From NCBI RefSeq assembly GCF_014196055.1, contig NZ_JACICY010000006.1, forward strand, positions 186,001 through 250,000: DNA of 64,000 bases. The letters run 5' to 3'. The position numbers were made by a program, and so were the translations under genes. The DNA comes from Novosphingobium hassiacum. Its GTDB lineage: Bacteria > Pseudomonadota > Alphaproteobacteria > Sphingomonadales > Sphingomonadaceae. The notes beneath the pieces were generated by a model, which worked only from the letters and a program-made list of their open reading frames with translations, had not been told where the DNA came from and made no database searches. Numbering within the stretch: position 1 is the first letter of the stretch; each line of letters opens with the position of its first letter. Positions 16,919 to 26,735 of the stretch are shown here, piece after piece.

Positions 16919-18342
16919 TCCCCGTCGCAGGCAAGGTCCCGACGCGGCTGGCGCTGGCCAATGGGCTGGGAAGCGTCGCCTATGGCATCAAGGACAACGG
17001 CTTCGCGACTTTCCTGCTGCTGTTCTACAATCAGGTGCTGGGGATGGACGCGCGGCTGGTCAGCCTCGCACTGCTGATCGCGCTGGTGTTCGATGGACTG
17101 ATCGACCCGGTGGTGGGGCATTTCTCGGACCGCACGCGGACGCCGTGGGGTCGGCGGTTGCCGTTCCTGTATCTGGCGCCGATCCCGCTGGCTCTGGCCT
17201 GGGCGTTCCTGTGGTCGCCGATAGGGGAGCCGAATTTCTGGGTGCTGCTGGCGTCGGCCATCGCGGTGCGCGCGCTGGTGGCGATGTGCGAGGTGCCATC
17301 CGCAGCGCTGGTGGCCGAGATCACGCGCGACTACGATGATCGCACGCGGCTGACCCGGTTCCGCTTTTTGTTCAGCTGGGGCGGCGGGCTGCTGATGCTG
17401 CTGCTGGCCTATGGCGTGTTCCTGCCCAACGCGATGCTGGCGCGCGAGGGTTATCGCAACTTCGGACTGTTCGGCGCGGGGCTGATGGTGACCTGCGTGC
17501 TGCTTTCGGCACTGGGGCAGCATCGCACGGTAGCCGGTTGGCCGCCCGAGCGTGCGGGTTCGGACAAGGGTGCGCTGGCATCGCTGGGGGACATCAAGGA
17601 AAGCTTTTCGCACCCGGCATGCCTGGTGGTCATGGCGGGAATCGGGGCGGCCTTGACCGCGCAAGGAATGACGTTCGCGCTGTCGAACTATCTGTACCTT
17701 TACGTGTGGAAGTTCACGCCGACCGCCTTGCAGGCGTTTCCGTTCCTGCTGTTCGGCAGCGTCGTGGGCGCGGCGGTGCTGGTCGGGCGGGCGCAGAAAC
17801 GCTGGGGCAAAGCGGGCACGGTGATGCGCATGGCACCCCTTGGCATGATGTTCTGGATCGGGCCGCTGCTGTGCCGCTGGCTCGGGATCTGGGCTCCGGA
17901 TGGCACGACGACGGCAATCGTCGGCATGTTCGCCTGCACGTTTGCGTCCAACGCCTTAACCGTGGCGGGGACGATGACGCTGTGGTCGATGATCGCGGAC
18001 GTTGTCGAGGCATCGGAAGAGCAGACCGGGCGGCGGTCCGAAGGCACGCTGGCGGCCGGTGCGTTTCTGGCGTCGAAGTGTGCGGGCGGGCTGGGCGTGT
18101 TCGGCGCGGGTTTGCTGCTGGGCTTTGCCGGGCTGGAGGCGAACACCGCGCCCGATGCGGTAGCGCGCGAGGTGACCGACCGCTTGAGCCTGGCCTATGC
18201 CGGATGCCTGTTCGTGCTGGCGCTGCTGACGACCTTCGTGGTGCGCAAGTTCCCGATCGACCGCGCGAGCCATCAGGCGCGGGTGGCGCGGCTCGATCAG
18301 GTAGCGCGAGTCGATCCGGACGCCGGGGGCTTGCATCCATGA
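16915..18342 (+). CDS. MFS transporter, GPH/sugar-symporter type
   Basis: 475-residue integral membrane protein with about 12 hydrophobic segments. The N-terminal ALANGLGSVAYGIKDNGFATFLLLFYNQVLGM, DGLIDPVVGHFSDRTRTPWGRRLPFLY (the MFS loop 2-3 motif in GPH form) and RTRLTRFRF match the glycoside-pentoside-hexuronide:cation symporter branch. In sphingomonads such proteins occur in lipid and aromatic catabolic clusters, so the substrate need not be a sugar. Coupled to the SDR by an ATGA overlap. Confidence 0.85.
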   Translation: MIPVAGKVPTRLALANGLGSVAYGIKDNGFATFLLLFYNQVLGMDARLVSLALLIALVFDGLIDPVVGHFSDRTRTPWGRRLPFLYLAPIPLALAWAFLWSPIGEPNFWVLLASAIAVRALVAMCEVPSAALVAEITRDYDDRTRLTRFRFLFSWGGGLLMLLLAYGVFLPNAMLAREGYRNFGLFGAGLMVTCVLLSALGQHRTVAGWPPERAGSDKGALASLGDIKESFSHPACLVVMAGIGAALTAQGMTFALSNYLYLYVWKFTPTALQAFPFLLFGSVVGAAVLVGRAQKRWGKAGTVMRMAPLGMMFWIGPLLCRWLGIWAPDGTTTAIVGMFACTFASNALTVAGTMTLWSMIADVVEASEEQTGRRSEGTLAAGAFLASKCAGGLGVFGAGLLLGFAGLEANTAPDAVAREVTDRLSLAYAGCLFVLALLTTFVVRKFPIDRASHQARVARLDQVARVDPDAGGLHP

Positions 18343-18420
18343 TATTAACCGAACGCTTAAAATTACACTTGATATCGCGATCCGACCGTTCGACAAGATG
18401 GCCGCGCCAAGGAGATAGCC

Positions 18421-19713
18421 ATGGATTTTGAACCGACCGACCGCCAGAAGTACTGGCGCGACCGCGTCCACCAATTCATCGAAGATCACGTACGGCCACG
18501 CCACAAGGACTATAAGGCCGAGCAGGCGACGGCGGATCGCTGGAAGGTGATCCAGACGATCGAGGAAGAGAAGGCCCGGGCCAAGGCGCAAGGCATCTGG
18601 AACCTGTTCATGCCCCCGCGCAATGGCGGGCACCATCATGTCGAAGAGTCGTTCGCGTTCGACGGTCCTGGGCTGACCAACCTTGAATACGCGCTCTGCG
18701 CCGAGGAAATGGGCCGCATCGGCTGGGCGAGCGAGGTGTTCAACTGCTCTGCGCCCGATACCGGCAACATGGAGGTGTTCCACCGCTATGGCACGCTGGC
18801 GCAGAAGGAGCAGTGGCTGCGTCCGCTGATGAACGGCGAAATCCGCTCGGCTTTCCTGATGACTGAGCCTGCGGTCGCCTCGTCCGATGCGACAAACATC
18901 GAGACATCGATCCGCCGGGATGGTGACGAATACGTGATCAACGGGACGAAGTGGTGGTCTTCGGGCGCGGGCGATCCGCGCTGCAAGGTCGCCATCGTCA
19001 TGGGCAAGACCGATTTCGAGGCCAAACGCCACCAGCAGCAGTCGATGGTGCTGGTGCCGCTCGACGCGCCGGGCGTGAACATCCTGCGCCACCTGCCGGT
19101 GTTCGGTTACGATGACGCGCCACATGGCCACATGGAGATCGAGCTGAAGGACGTGCGCGTCCCTGCGGACAACATCCTGCTGGGCGAAGGGCGCGGCTTC
19201 GAGATCGCGCAAGGTCGCCTCGGGCCGGGCCGAATCCACCACTGCATGCGCACGATCGGCGTGGCCGAAGAGGCGCTGGGCAAGATGGCGCGCCGCCTGC
19301 AGAGCCGCGTGGCGTTCGGCAAGCGCGTGTCCGAACAGTCGGTGTGGGACGAGCGGATTGCGAGGGCACGCATCGATATCGACATGACCCGCCTGCTCTG
19401 CCTGAAAGCGGCGGACATGATGGACAAGGTCGGCAACAAGGCCGCTGCCGCCGAAATCGCGATGATCAAGGTGCAGGCACCGCGCATGGCGCTGCGGATC
19501 ATCGACGATGCGATCCAGGCGCATGGCGGCGGCGGTGTTTCGGCGGACTTCGGGCTGGCCGAAAGCTATGCCCACATGCGCACGCTCCGGCTGGCGGATG
19601 GCCCGGACGAAGTGCACGAGCGCGCGATTGCACGGATCGAATATGCGCGTCATTCGGATATGCCGCAGGGTGACCGGGGGTTGAGCTCGGGTGATCTTGG
19701 GGTTGCGCGATAG
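18421..19713 (+). CDS. Acyl-CoA dehydrogenase, ACAD10/11-like
   Basis: 430-residue acyl-CoA dehydrogenase. Distinctive stretches: [37 protein letters not shown], and [34 protein letters not shown], close to the dehydrogenase half of ACAD10/ACAD11 and to LvaC-type proteins. With the APH-type kinase two genes on, it forms a split equivalent of those fused enzymes, which remove a 4-hydroxyl group by phosphorylation and elimination. The AAGGAG box lies just before ATG 18421. The substrate chain is unknown. Confidence 0.87.
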   Translation: MDFEPTDRQKYWRDRVHQFIEDHVRPRHKDYKAEQATADRWKVIQTIEEEKARAKAQGIWNLFMPPRNGGHHHVEESFAFDGPGLTNLEYALCAEEMGRIGWASEVFNCSAPDTGNMEVFHRYGTLAQKEQWLRPLMNGEIRSAFLMTEPAVASSDATNIETSIRRDGDEYVINGTKWWSSGAGDPRCKVAIVMGKTDFEAKRHQQQSMVLVPLDAPGVNILRHLPVFGYDDAPHGHMEIELKDVRVPADNILLGEGRGFEIAQGRLGPGRIHHCMRTIGVAEEALGKMARRLQSRVAFGKRVSEQSVWDERIARARIDIDMTRLLCLKAADMMDKVGNKAAAAEIAMIKVQAPRMALRIIDDAIQAHGGGGVSADFGLAESYAHMRTLRLADGPDEVHERAIARIEYARHSDMPQGDRGLSSGDLGVAR

Positions 19714-19730
19714 CAAGTACACACCTTGGC

Positions 19731-19751
19731 GTCCCCGCGAAGGCGGGGGTC
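19731..19751. repeat. Short hairpin repeat
   Basis: CCCCGCGAAGGCGGGG core, the same as at 12487-12571 and 49691-49720, in the 70-bp gap before the alcohol dehydrogenase gene. Confidence 0.65.
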
Positions 19752-19783
19752 AGAAGCGTTTTGGATAGCTGGGAGTTTACGCC

Positions 19784-20872
19784 ATGAAAGCCGCCGTCCT
19801 CGTCGCCCCCGGCAAGCCGCTGGAAATTCACGACCTGAGCGTGTCCAATCCCGGCCCGCATGAGGTCCTGATCCGCACCGCTGCCTGCGGGCTGTGCCAT
19901 TCGGACCTGCACTTCATCGACGGAGCCTATCCGCACCCCTTGCCCGCCGTGCCCGGGCATGAGGCGGCGGGCATCGTCGAGGCGATCGGGTCCGAGGTGC
20001 GGACGGTCAAAGTCGGCGATGCGGTGGTGACGTGTCTTTCGGCGTTCTGCGGACATTGCGAGTTCTGCGTGACCGGGCACATGTCGCTGTGCCTTGGGGC
20101 CGATACACGGCGCAAACCGGGCGATGCCCCTCGCCTGACCCGAAGCGACGATGGCAGCGTGGTCAACCAGATGCTCAACCTCTCGGCCTTTGCCGAGCAG
20201 ATGCTGGTCCACGAACATGCCTGCGTGAAGATCGACCCCGACATGCCGCTGGACCGCGCGGCAATCCTTGGCTGTGCGGTGACAACAGGCGCAGGCGCGG
20301 TGTTCAACGCCTGCAAGGTGACGCCGGGCGAGAGCATGGCCGTGGTCGGTTGCGGCGGCGTCGGGCTGGCCACGATCAACGCGGCCAAGATCGCGGGCGC
20401 AGGCCGGATTATTGCGGTCGATCCCATGCCCGAAAAGCGCGCTCTGGCGCTGAAGCTGGGCGCGACCGATGCGATCGATGCGGGGCCGGATGCGGCCGCG
20501 CAGATCATGGAGATGACCAAGGGCGGCGTGCATCACGCGATCGAGGCTGTCGGGCGTCCCGCATCGGGCGATCTGGCGGTCGCATCGCTGCGGCGCGGCG
20601 GGACCGCGACGATCCTGGGCATGATGCCGCTGAACCACAAGGTCGGTCTGTCGGCGATGGACCTGCTGTCCGACAAGAAACTGCAGGGCGCGGTGATGGG
20701 CCGCAACCATTTCCCGGTCGACCTGCCGCGGCTGGTCGATTTCTACATGCGCGGGCTGCTCGACCTTGATTCGATCATTGCCGAGCGTATCCCGCTGTCA
20801 GCTATCAACGACGGGTTTGAAAAAATGAAGCAAGGCACATCCGCTCGTTCAGTCATCGTGTTCGACGCATGA
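19784..20872 (+). CDS. Zinc-dependent alcohol dehydrogenase (class III-like)
   Basis: 362-residue medium-chain alcohol dehydrogenase. Catalytic zinc site GLCHSDLHF (Cys38, His39 region) with GHEAAGIVE; structural zinc cysteines in CGHCEFCVTGHMSLC; Rossmann motif VVGCGGVGLATIN. Probably oxidises an alcohol intermediate in the neighbouring acyl-CoA pathway. Its stop overlaps the kinase start (ATGA). Confidence 0.9.
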   Translation: MKAAVLVAPGKPLEIHDLSVSNPGPHEVLIRTAACGLCHSDLHFIDGAYPHPLPAVPGHEAAGIVEAIGSEVRTVKVGDAVVTCLSAFCGHCEFCVTGHMSLCLGADTRRKPGDAPRLTRSDDGSVVNQMLNLSAFAEQMLVHEHACVKIDPDMPLDRAAILGCAVTTGAGAVFNACKVTPGESMAVVGCGGVGLATINAAKIAGAGRIIAVDPMPEKRALALKLGATDAIDAGPDAAAQIMEMTKGGVHHAIEAVGRPASGDLAVASLRRGGTATILGMMPLNHKVGLSAMDLLSDKKLQGAVMGRNHFPVDLPRLVDFYMRGLLDLDSIIAERIPLSAINDGFEKMKQGTSARSVIVFDA

Positions 20873-21945
20873 CCGATCAACTCGACGCCCAGGCCGCGTT
20901 CACCGGCACGGTCGCGCCCGAGGGTGCGGACCGATTGGATGAGGCCGCCCTCACCCGCTGGTGCGAGGCAAACGTCGCGGGCTTCGAAGGCCCGCTGACG
21001 GTCGCCAAGTTCAAGGGCGGGCAATCGAACCCGACCTACAGGATCGACAGTCCCTCAGGCCCTTACGTTCTGCGCCGCAAGCCGCTCGGCAAGCTGCTGC
21101 CATCGGCGCACGCGGTCGACCGCGAATTCAGGGTGCAGTCCGGGCTGCATTCGACGGGCTTCCCGGTGCCGCGCCAGTATGGCCTGTGCACCGATGACAG
21201 CGTGCTGGGATCGTGGTTCTATGTGATGGGTTGCGTCGATGGGCGCTCGATCTGGGACGGGGCGATGCCGGGAGCGACACCCGAATTCCGGCGCGCAACG
21301 TATTTCGCCATGGTCGATACGCTGGCGCAATTGCATCAGGTCGATCTGGAGGCTGCGGGGCTTTCGACATATGGCAAGCCCGGCAACTACTTCGGTCGGC
21401 AGGTGGAACGCTGGACCAGCCAGTACCGGCTAGCCGAAACCGAGACGATGCCCGACATGGAGCGGCTGATCGCGTGGCTGCCTTCGACCCTGCCGACGCA
21501 GGACCGGACGAGCGTGGTCCACGGCGATTACCGGATCGACAACCTGATCTTTGCGCGTAACGAGGCCCGAGTGGCGGCGGTGCTCGACTGGGAGTTGTCG
21601 ACGCTGGGCGATCCGCTGGCCGATTTCACCTACTTTTGCATGGCATGGGTCACCGATAACGCAGGACGTTCGGGCGTGCAGGACGTCGATCGCAAGGCGC
21701 TGGGTATTCCCGAACTGGACGAAGTGGTGGCGCGCTATTGCGCGAAGACCGGGCGTGAGGGCATTTCCGATATAAACTGGTACTTGGCGTTCAACTTCTT
21801 CCGCCTCGCCGGGATTATCCAAGGCATCAAAAAGCGCGTGATCGAAGGCACCGCATCGAGCGCGCACGCCAAGGCGATGTCCGAGCGGGTCGCGCCACTG
21901 GCTGAGGCGGCGTGGAGCTTTGCGGTGAAGGCTGGCGCGCGCTGA
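20869..21945 (+). CDS. APH-family phosphotransferase, ACAD10/11 kinase-like
   Basis: 358-residue aminoglycoside-phosphotransferase-fold kinase. It has the ATP-lysine region YVLRRKP (about 66-72), the catalytic loop VVHGDYRIDNLIF (Asp220, Asn225) and the metal Asp in AVLDWELSTLGDP (Asp240). These motifs match the kinase half of ACAD10/ACAD11 and LvaA, which phosphorylates 4-hydroxyacyl-CoA, rather than antibiotic-resistance kinases. Coupled to the alcohol dehydrogenase gene by a four-base overlap. Confidence 0.87.
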   Translation: MTDQLDAQAAFTGTVAPEGADRLDEAALTRWCEANVAGFEGPLTVAKFKGGQSNPTYRIDSPSGPYVLRRKPLGKLLPSAHAVDREFRVQSGLHSTGFPVPRQYGLCTDDSVLGSWFYVMGCVDGRSIWDGAMPGATPEFRRATYFAMVDTLAQLHQVDLEAAGLSTYGKPGNYFGRQVERWTSQYRLAETETMPDMERLIAWLPSTLPTQDRTSVVHGDYRIDNLIFARNEARVAAVLDWELSTLGDPLADFTYFCMAWVTDNAGRSGVQDVDRKALGIPELDEVVARYCAKTGREGISDINWYLAFNFFRLAGIIQGIKKRVIEGTASSAHAKAMSERVAPLAEAAWSFAVKAGAR

Positions 21946-21950
21946 CCCCT

Positions 21951-22331
21951 TTGCGCAGGCTCAAAATCTACTTCGATGGCGGCAGCCGCCCCAACCCCGG
22001 CCCGATCGAGGTGGCGGCGGTGGTACGCGGCGTGGCGCATGTCCGCGACGATCTGGGGCACGGCACGAACGGCGACGCGGAGTGGCTGGCACTGATCCAT
22101 GCGCTGGAGGTGGCGCAGGCGTGCGGAGCGGCTGAGTTCGATCTGGTCGGAGACAGCCGCAACGTGATTGCGCAGGCGACCGGGGCTGCGCGCAGCCGGT
22201 CTGCGGGGGACAGGGCGCATTTCGAGCGGTTTGTTGCGCTGGCGGCTGGGCATCCGCCGGTGCGGGTGCGGTGGATCAAGCGGGCACAGAACCTTGCCGG
22301 GATTGCGCTCGCTGCACGGCATGGGCGGTAG
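21951..22331 (+). CDS. RNase H-like protein with altered active site
   Basis: About 126 residues from a TTG at 21951, or 139 from an ATG at 21912 inside the kinase gene. The RNase HI fold motifs are visible: IYFDGGSRPNPGP (first Asp), DAEWLALIHALEVA (Glu), LVGDSRNVIAQATG (second Asp) and RWIKRAQNLAGIALAARHG. In the last motif the usual A-D-x-L-A reads A-G-I-A-L-A, so the fourth catalytic acidic residue appears to be missing. It may be a nucleic-acid-binding relative rather than an active nuclease. Confidence 0.7.
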   Translation: MRRLKIYFDGGSRPNPGPIEVAAVVRGVAHVRDDLGHGTNGDAEWLALIHALEVAQACGAAEFDLVGDSRNVIAQATGAARSRSAGDRAHFERFVALAAGHPPVRVRWIKRAQNLAGIALAARHGR

Positions 22332-22424
22332 GGTGCGGTGACGGCGGCTATGCGGGATTTCGAGGCGAAAGCGGCATTTCCGGACACGACGCCATTCCCA
22401 CCGCTCTCGTCCCTATAACGTGCA

Positions 22425-22931
22425 TTGCAAAGTGAATCATTACAGATCCCTGATCTTGTCAGTTCAAGTGAGGCTAGGCATCATGAGCAAATGATTTTGC
22501 ACCCGCGCCTCCACGTTGAGCAATCACGCCACAGCTTCATACGTGATTTAATTCCAATATATAGCGGGTATCAACTGGTCTGGTGTGTAGGTATCGTCGT
22601 CATCGGGGGCGGTGTTATTACTGCTCTTGATCTTGTTCGCCCATCGTCGATCCTCGGCACGATTCTTGGCATGTTAGCGGTGAGCTACCAGTCCCGCCCA
22701 GCAAAAATGATCGTTGCAGCTGATAAGGTACGCCAGATTGAAGATGCCTTGCGCGAGGAAGGGCGTTATGTTCACGGGGACGATGGGCTTTGGCGATCGG
22801 TGAAGGCTAGGTGGTGGAATACATGGCCGCACTACAGTATTGAAATAATTGCTGAAGGATCGAGCGCGACCATCTTTGCAGCAATGCCTACGATCAAGCG
22901 CATCAGGCGGGGGCTTGCGGCGCGGCAGTGA
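22425..22931 (+). CDS. Hypothetical membrane protein
   Basis: Unrecognised 168-residue product (TTG start at 22425; an ATG at 22491 giving 146 residues is equally possible). Two adjacent hydrophobic segments (about 48-65, GYQLVWCVGIVVIGGGVITAL, and 74-86) suggest a membrane hairpin. They are followed by a soluble basic C-terminal half rich in Trp (DGLWRSVKARWWNTWP). Base composition is visibly less GC-rich than its neighbours, which hints at later acquisition. No function can be assigned. Confidence 0.55.
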   Translation: MQSESLQIPDLVSSSEARHHEQMILHPRLHVEQSRHSFIRDLIPIYSGYQLVWCVGIVVIGGGVITALDLVRPSSILGTILGMLAVSYQSRPAKMIVAADKVRQIEDALREEGRYVHGDDGLWRSVKARWWNTWPHYSIEIIAEGSSATIFAAMPTIKRIRRGLAARQ

Positions 22932-23221
22932 CAAATGTCCGCTTTTCAACTTCGCCTGTCGAATGCTGCCCGTCTTCTATCCACCCAATTCCCGCCATCC
23001 AGTGAATGTTATCCTCAGACCATTTGCCGACCTTCAAGCCAAGTGAAGTTCCCCAAGCCAGTTGATCAGCAAAGCAGAAAGCAAGGCCTACCCCCTGCCC
23101 CTCCCGCCTGCGGGAGGGGGGAAGAAGTGCGTCGCTCCCCCTCTACCGCAAGCGTGAGGGGAGCGAGACTTGGTGAGCCGTAGGCGAGCCTACTCGCGGC
23201 GGGGTGGGCTACTGCGCTTGA
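22932..23221. repeat. 290-bp non-coding stretch with hairpin repeats
   Basis: No convincing gene. It contains a palindromic 22-mer (23098-23119) identical to 5718-5739, and a stem CGCTCCCC / GGGGAGCG (23133-23140 with 23158-23165) placed as a likely terminator for the convergent transcripts. A small dyad GTAGGC-GA-GCCTAC lies near 23182. Confidence 0.65.
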
Positions 23222-24595
23222 TCAGGCAGCCTCCGCTTTCGCCCCCGCCCGCTCAGCATTCAGCGCCTCCGCCAGCAGGAATGCCAGTTCGATCGACTGC
23301 GCCGCGTTCAGGCGCGGGTCGCAGTGGGTGTGGTAGCGGTCGGCGAGGGCTTCGTGCGTGATCGCCACGGCGCCACCGACACATTCGGTGACGTCCTGGC
23401 CGGTCATCTCGATGTGGATGCCGCCCGCGTGGGTGCCCTCGGCGCGGTGGACGGCGAAGAAGCCCTTTACCTCGTTCAGGATGCGGTCGAAGGGCCGCGT
23501 CTTGTAGCCGCTGTTCGACTTGATCACGTTGCCGTGCATCGGATCGCATGACCACACGACGGGATGACCCTCGCGCTTGACCGCGCGGACCAGCGGAGCA
23601 AGCCCGGCTTCAACCTTGTCGTCACCAAAGCGGCTGATCAGCGTCATGCGGCCCGCCTCGCGCGCCGGATTCAGCGTATCGAGCATAGCGAGCAGCGCGT
23701 CAGGCGTCAGCGATGGTCCACACTTCATGCCGATCGGGTTATTCACCCCACGCAGGAATTCGACATGCGCCGATCCTTCGAAGCGCGTGCGATCGCCGAT
23801 CCACAGCATGTGCGCGCTGGTATCGTACCAATCGCCGGTCAGCGAATCCTGCCGCGTCATCGCCTCTTCGTACTGCAGCAGCAGCGCTTCGTGGCTGGTG
23901 TAGAAACTGGTGCCCTGAAGCTGCGGCACGGTGCGCGGATCGACGCCGCAGGCTTCCATGAAATCGAGCGATTCACCGATCTTGTCGGCCATTTCGCTGA
24001 ACTTGGTCGCCCACGGGCTTTTGCCGATGTGGTCCAGCGTCCACTGGTGGACCTGACGCAGATTGGCATAGCCGCCAGTCGAGAACGCGCGCAGCAGGTT
24101 GAGCGTCGCTGCCGCCTGGCTATAGGCCCGCAGCATGCGTTCAGGGTCCGGGATGCGCGATTCCGGCGTGAAATCCATGCCGTTGATATTGTCGCCGAGG
24201 TAGCTCGGCAGTTCGACGCCGCCCACGGTTTCGACCGGCGACGAGCGCGGCTTAGCGAACTGGCCGGCCATGCGGCCCACCTTCACGACAGGCTGCTTGC
24301 TGGCAAACGTCAGCACAACCGCCATCTGCAGCAGCACGCGGAAGGTGTCGCGGATGTTGTTCGGGTGGAATTCGGCGAAGCTTTCGGCGCAGTCCCCGCC
24401 CTGTAGCAGGAAGCCGCGACCGGCCGCTACTTCGGCAAGATCGGCCTTGAGCGCGCGAGCCTCGCCAGCAAAGACCAGCGGCGGAAAGCGCGTCAGGGTC
24501 TGCTCGACCTCGCCCAGCTTTTCGGCATTCGGGTAGGTCGGCAGATGCCGGCCTTCATATCCGCGCCATGATTCCGCAGTCCAGTTCTGTGCCAC
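23222..24595 (-). CDS. DAHP synthase, class II (plant/microbial type)
   Basis: First enzyme of the shikimate pathway: PEP plus erythrose 4-phosphate to DAHP. About 457 residues from a GTG at 24595, with AAAGGA upstream and the family N-terminus [10 protein letters not shown]. Class II signatures include [51 protein letters not shown] and the metal-binding WSCDPMHGN. The ATG 18 codons upstream lacks family similarity. Confidence 0.94.
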   Translation of the reverse strand: MAQNWTAESWRGYEGRHLPTYPNAEKLGEVEQTLTRFPPLVFAGEARALKADLAEVAAGRGFLLQGGDCAESFAEFHPNNIRDTFRVLLQMAVVLTFASKQPVVKVGRMAGQFAKPRSSPVETVGGVELPSYLGDNINGMDFTPESRIPDPERMLRAYSQAAATLNLLRAFSTGGYANLRQVHQWTLDHIGKSPWATKFSEMADKIGESLDFMEACGVDPRTVPQLQGTSFYTSHEALLLQYEEAMTRQDSLTGDWYDTSAHMLWIGDRTRFEGSAHVEFLRGVNNPIGMKCGPSLTPDALLAMLDTLNPAREAGRMTLISRFGDDKVEAGLAPLVRAVKREGHPVVWSCDPMHGNVIKSNSGYKTRPFDRILNEVKGFFAVHRAEGTHAGGIHIEMTGQDVTECVGGAVAITHEALADRYHTHCDPRLNAAQSIELAFLLAEALNAERAGAKAEAA

Positions 24596-24767
24596 TTTGT
24601 ATGTCCTTTCGAGTGGCGGGGCCATAAGCCGCGCGCGCACGAATTGCAAAGGAAGCGTTGCGGTTACGGCAATCGAGAACCACGATCAGTGCCCTACGTG
24701 AAATCCACTAGGGCCGGTAAGCGGTTGGTTGGCGCTGGGGCGGGTAGATTAACCCTTCCCGTTAGTC

Positions 24768-26735
24768 ATGCCGAAAGTGCGCCCGCCTGCAATGTCGCCC
24801 GTTACCCGCCTTGTCTACGCGCTGTTACGCAGCCGTTCGGGGAACATATTGCCACTGGCGGCAGGGGCGATCTTCGCGGTGGCGGCGCTGATCGGCGGAG
24901 CGATCGACATCAGCCGTGGCTGGCGCGTGCAGACGCGGCTTCAGGCAGCGTGCGATGCGGGTGTGCTGGCCGGGCGCAAAGCGGTCACGACCAAAGGTTT
25001 CGATGCTGCGGCGGAAGCATCGGCGGCGAGCTATTTCAACGCCAACTTCGACCCGGACCAATTCTCGGCAAAGGATACTGTGTTCGACCCGTCATCGGCC
25101 GATCGCGGAAGCACGATCGATGCGGTGGCGACGACCTATCTGCCGCCGCTGCTGATGCAGATCTTCGGCTTCGGCGATATGGAGGTAACCACCCGCTGCA
25201 CCGCTTCGATGGGCGTGGGCAACAGCGATATCATGCTGGTGCTGGACACGACCGGATCGATGTCTTCGCTGCTTTCGGGGAGCACGCAGACGCGCATCCA
25301 GGCGCTGCGAGCGTCGATGAAAAGCTTCTACACCACGATCGAAACTGCCGTGTCGGGCACCAATGCCCGGGTGCGGTACGGTTTCGTGCCGTATAGTTCG
25401 TCGGTCAACGTCGGGCACCTGCTGGTCGATCTCAACCCCGAATATCTGGTCGACAGTTGGGTGATTCAATCACGCAAGCCGATCTACAAATCGGTCCAGA
25501 CCTTCACCGGTTATGGCACGCCGACCAACGGTGCGCCGGTGGCGACGACGACCAACCCGACCTATTCGTCTTGGTCCAACTACAATTCGACGACGTATTT
25601 GAGCAGCGGCAGTTGCAACGCCCAGAAACCTGCAGACACGGCGTGGAGCAATAACGGCGTTGCAACTACGACCAGCACGACGACGATCAACGGATCAGGC
25701 CAGCAGGTCGTCACGACGACGACTTCCCAACCTCAGACCGCGACACTGTACGGCTGCAACATTTCGTTCCTGAGCTACCGGCTACAATCCCGCACCGGCA
25801 CACGGCAGTCGGTCACGACCGTGACTTCGACCGCGAATGCCCAATACGTCACGACGCAGGTCTTCGACAAATGGGAGTACCGCCCGGTCACGTACGATAC
25901 GAGCCACTACAAGCAATTCGAAAGCGTATCGACCAATACCGGTGACAATGCAGCGGCGGTCAGTTCCAGGTGGAAGGGCTGCATCGAGGAGCGTTCGACC
26001 GTTTCGGAAGATGCATTCACGTGGTCGTCGGTAACGGGCATGACCCCGGCGGGGGCAGAGGATCTCGACATCGACGGTGCGCCCGATGGGTCTCCGGGTA
26101 CAAAATGGGCGCCGATGTGGCCCGAGGTTGTCTACATCCGCACGACGATCAGCTTTGGCACCGTGTACATGAACAGCGCACTGCCGTCTGCGACCGGCCA
26201 GCAGGCTGCGTCCTATTGCCCTTCGCCGGCGCAATTGTTTTCGAGCATGAACCAGGCCGCGTTTTATGCTTATGCCGATGCGCTCGTGCCCGAAGGCGGA
26301 ACGTATCACGACATCGGTATGGTGTGGGGGGCGCGCCTTTCGTCGCCTGATGGCATGTGGTCCGGCCACGTACGTGATGCGCCGGACAACGGCGGCGAAG
26401 TCTCGCGGCACCTGATCTTCATGACCGATGGCGAAATGGCGCCGAGCTATTCGATCCAGTCGGCGTGGGGCGTGGAGTATCACGACCGGCGCGTCACCGA
26501 CGATGGGGTAACGCACGATACCGAGCGTCACAACTCGCGTTTTCTGGCGCTGTGCAATCAGGTAAAGGCCAAGGGTATCCGCGTGTGGGTGATCGCCTTT
26601 GCCCAGGCGATGACCCCGCAGTTGCAGGCCTGCGCATCGGATTCGAGCGCGTTTACCGCCGCCAATGCGAGCCAGCTCGACACAGCATTCCAATCGATCG
26701 CCAAGCAGGTCGGCGAATTGCGGGTGGTGCAATGA
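24768..26735 (+). CDS. TadG-like pilus-associated protein with VWA domain
   Basis: 655 residues. The N-terminus carries a TadE/TadG-type membrane segment after a basic stretch (SGNILPLAAGAIFAVAALIGGAIDISRGW, about 24-51), typical of Flp/Tad pilus minor components. From about residue 154 follows a von Willebrand A-type domain with the metal site DTTGSM (160-165) and a later MTDGE. A long Thr/Ser-rich insert (about 245-400) separates them. First of three overlapping genes; the main tad secretion genes are not in this window. Confidence 0.85.
   Translation: MPKVRPPAMSPVTRLVYALLRSRSGNILPLAAGAIFAVAALIGGAIDISRGWRVQTRLQAACDAGVLAGRKAVTTKGFDAAAEASAASYFNANFDPDQFSAKDTVFDPSSADRGSTIDAVATTYLPPLLMQIFGFGDMEVTTRCTASMGVGNSDIMLVLDTTGSMSSLLSGSTQTRIQALRASMKSFYTTIETAVSGTNARVRYGFVPYSSSVNVGHLLVDLNPEYLVDSWVIQSRKPIYKSVQTFTGYGTPTNGAPVATTTNPTYSSWSNYNSTTYLSSGSCNAQKPADTAWSNNGVATTTSTTTINGSGQQVVTTTTSQPQTATLYGCNISFLSYRLQSRTGTRQSVTTVTSTANAQYVTTQVFDKWEYRPVTYDTSHYKQFESVSTNTGDNAAAVSSRWKGCIEERSTVSEDAFTWSSVTGMTPAGAEDLDIDGAPDGSPGTKWAPMWPEVVYIRTTISFGTVYMNSALPSATGQQAASYCPSPAQLFSSMNQAAFYAYADALVPEGGTYHDIGMVWGARLSSPDGMWSGHVRDAPDNGGEVSRHLIFMTDGEMAPSYSIQSAWGVEYHDRRVTDDGVTHDTERHNSRFLALCNQVKAKGIRVWVIAFAQAMTPQLQACASDSSAFTAANASQLDTAFQSIAKQVGELRVVQ

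Noticed and set aside
20869..21945. Aminoglycoside resistance kinase
   Set aside because: Motifs and neighbours match ACAD10/11 and LvaA-type kinases; no resistance-gene signature was seen.
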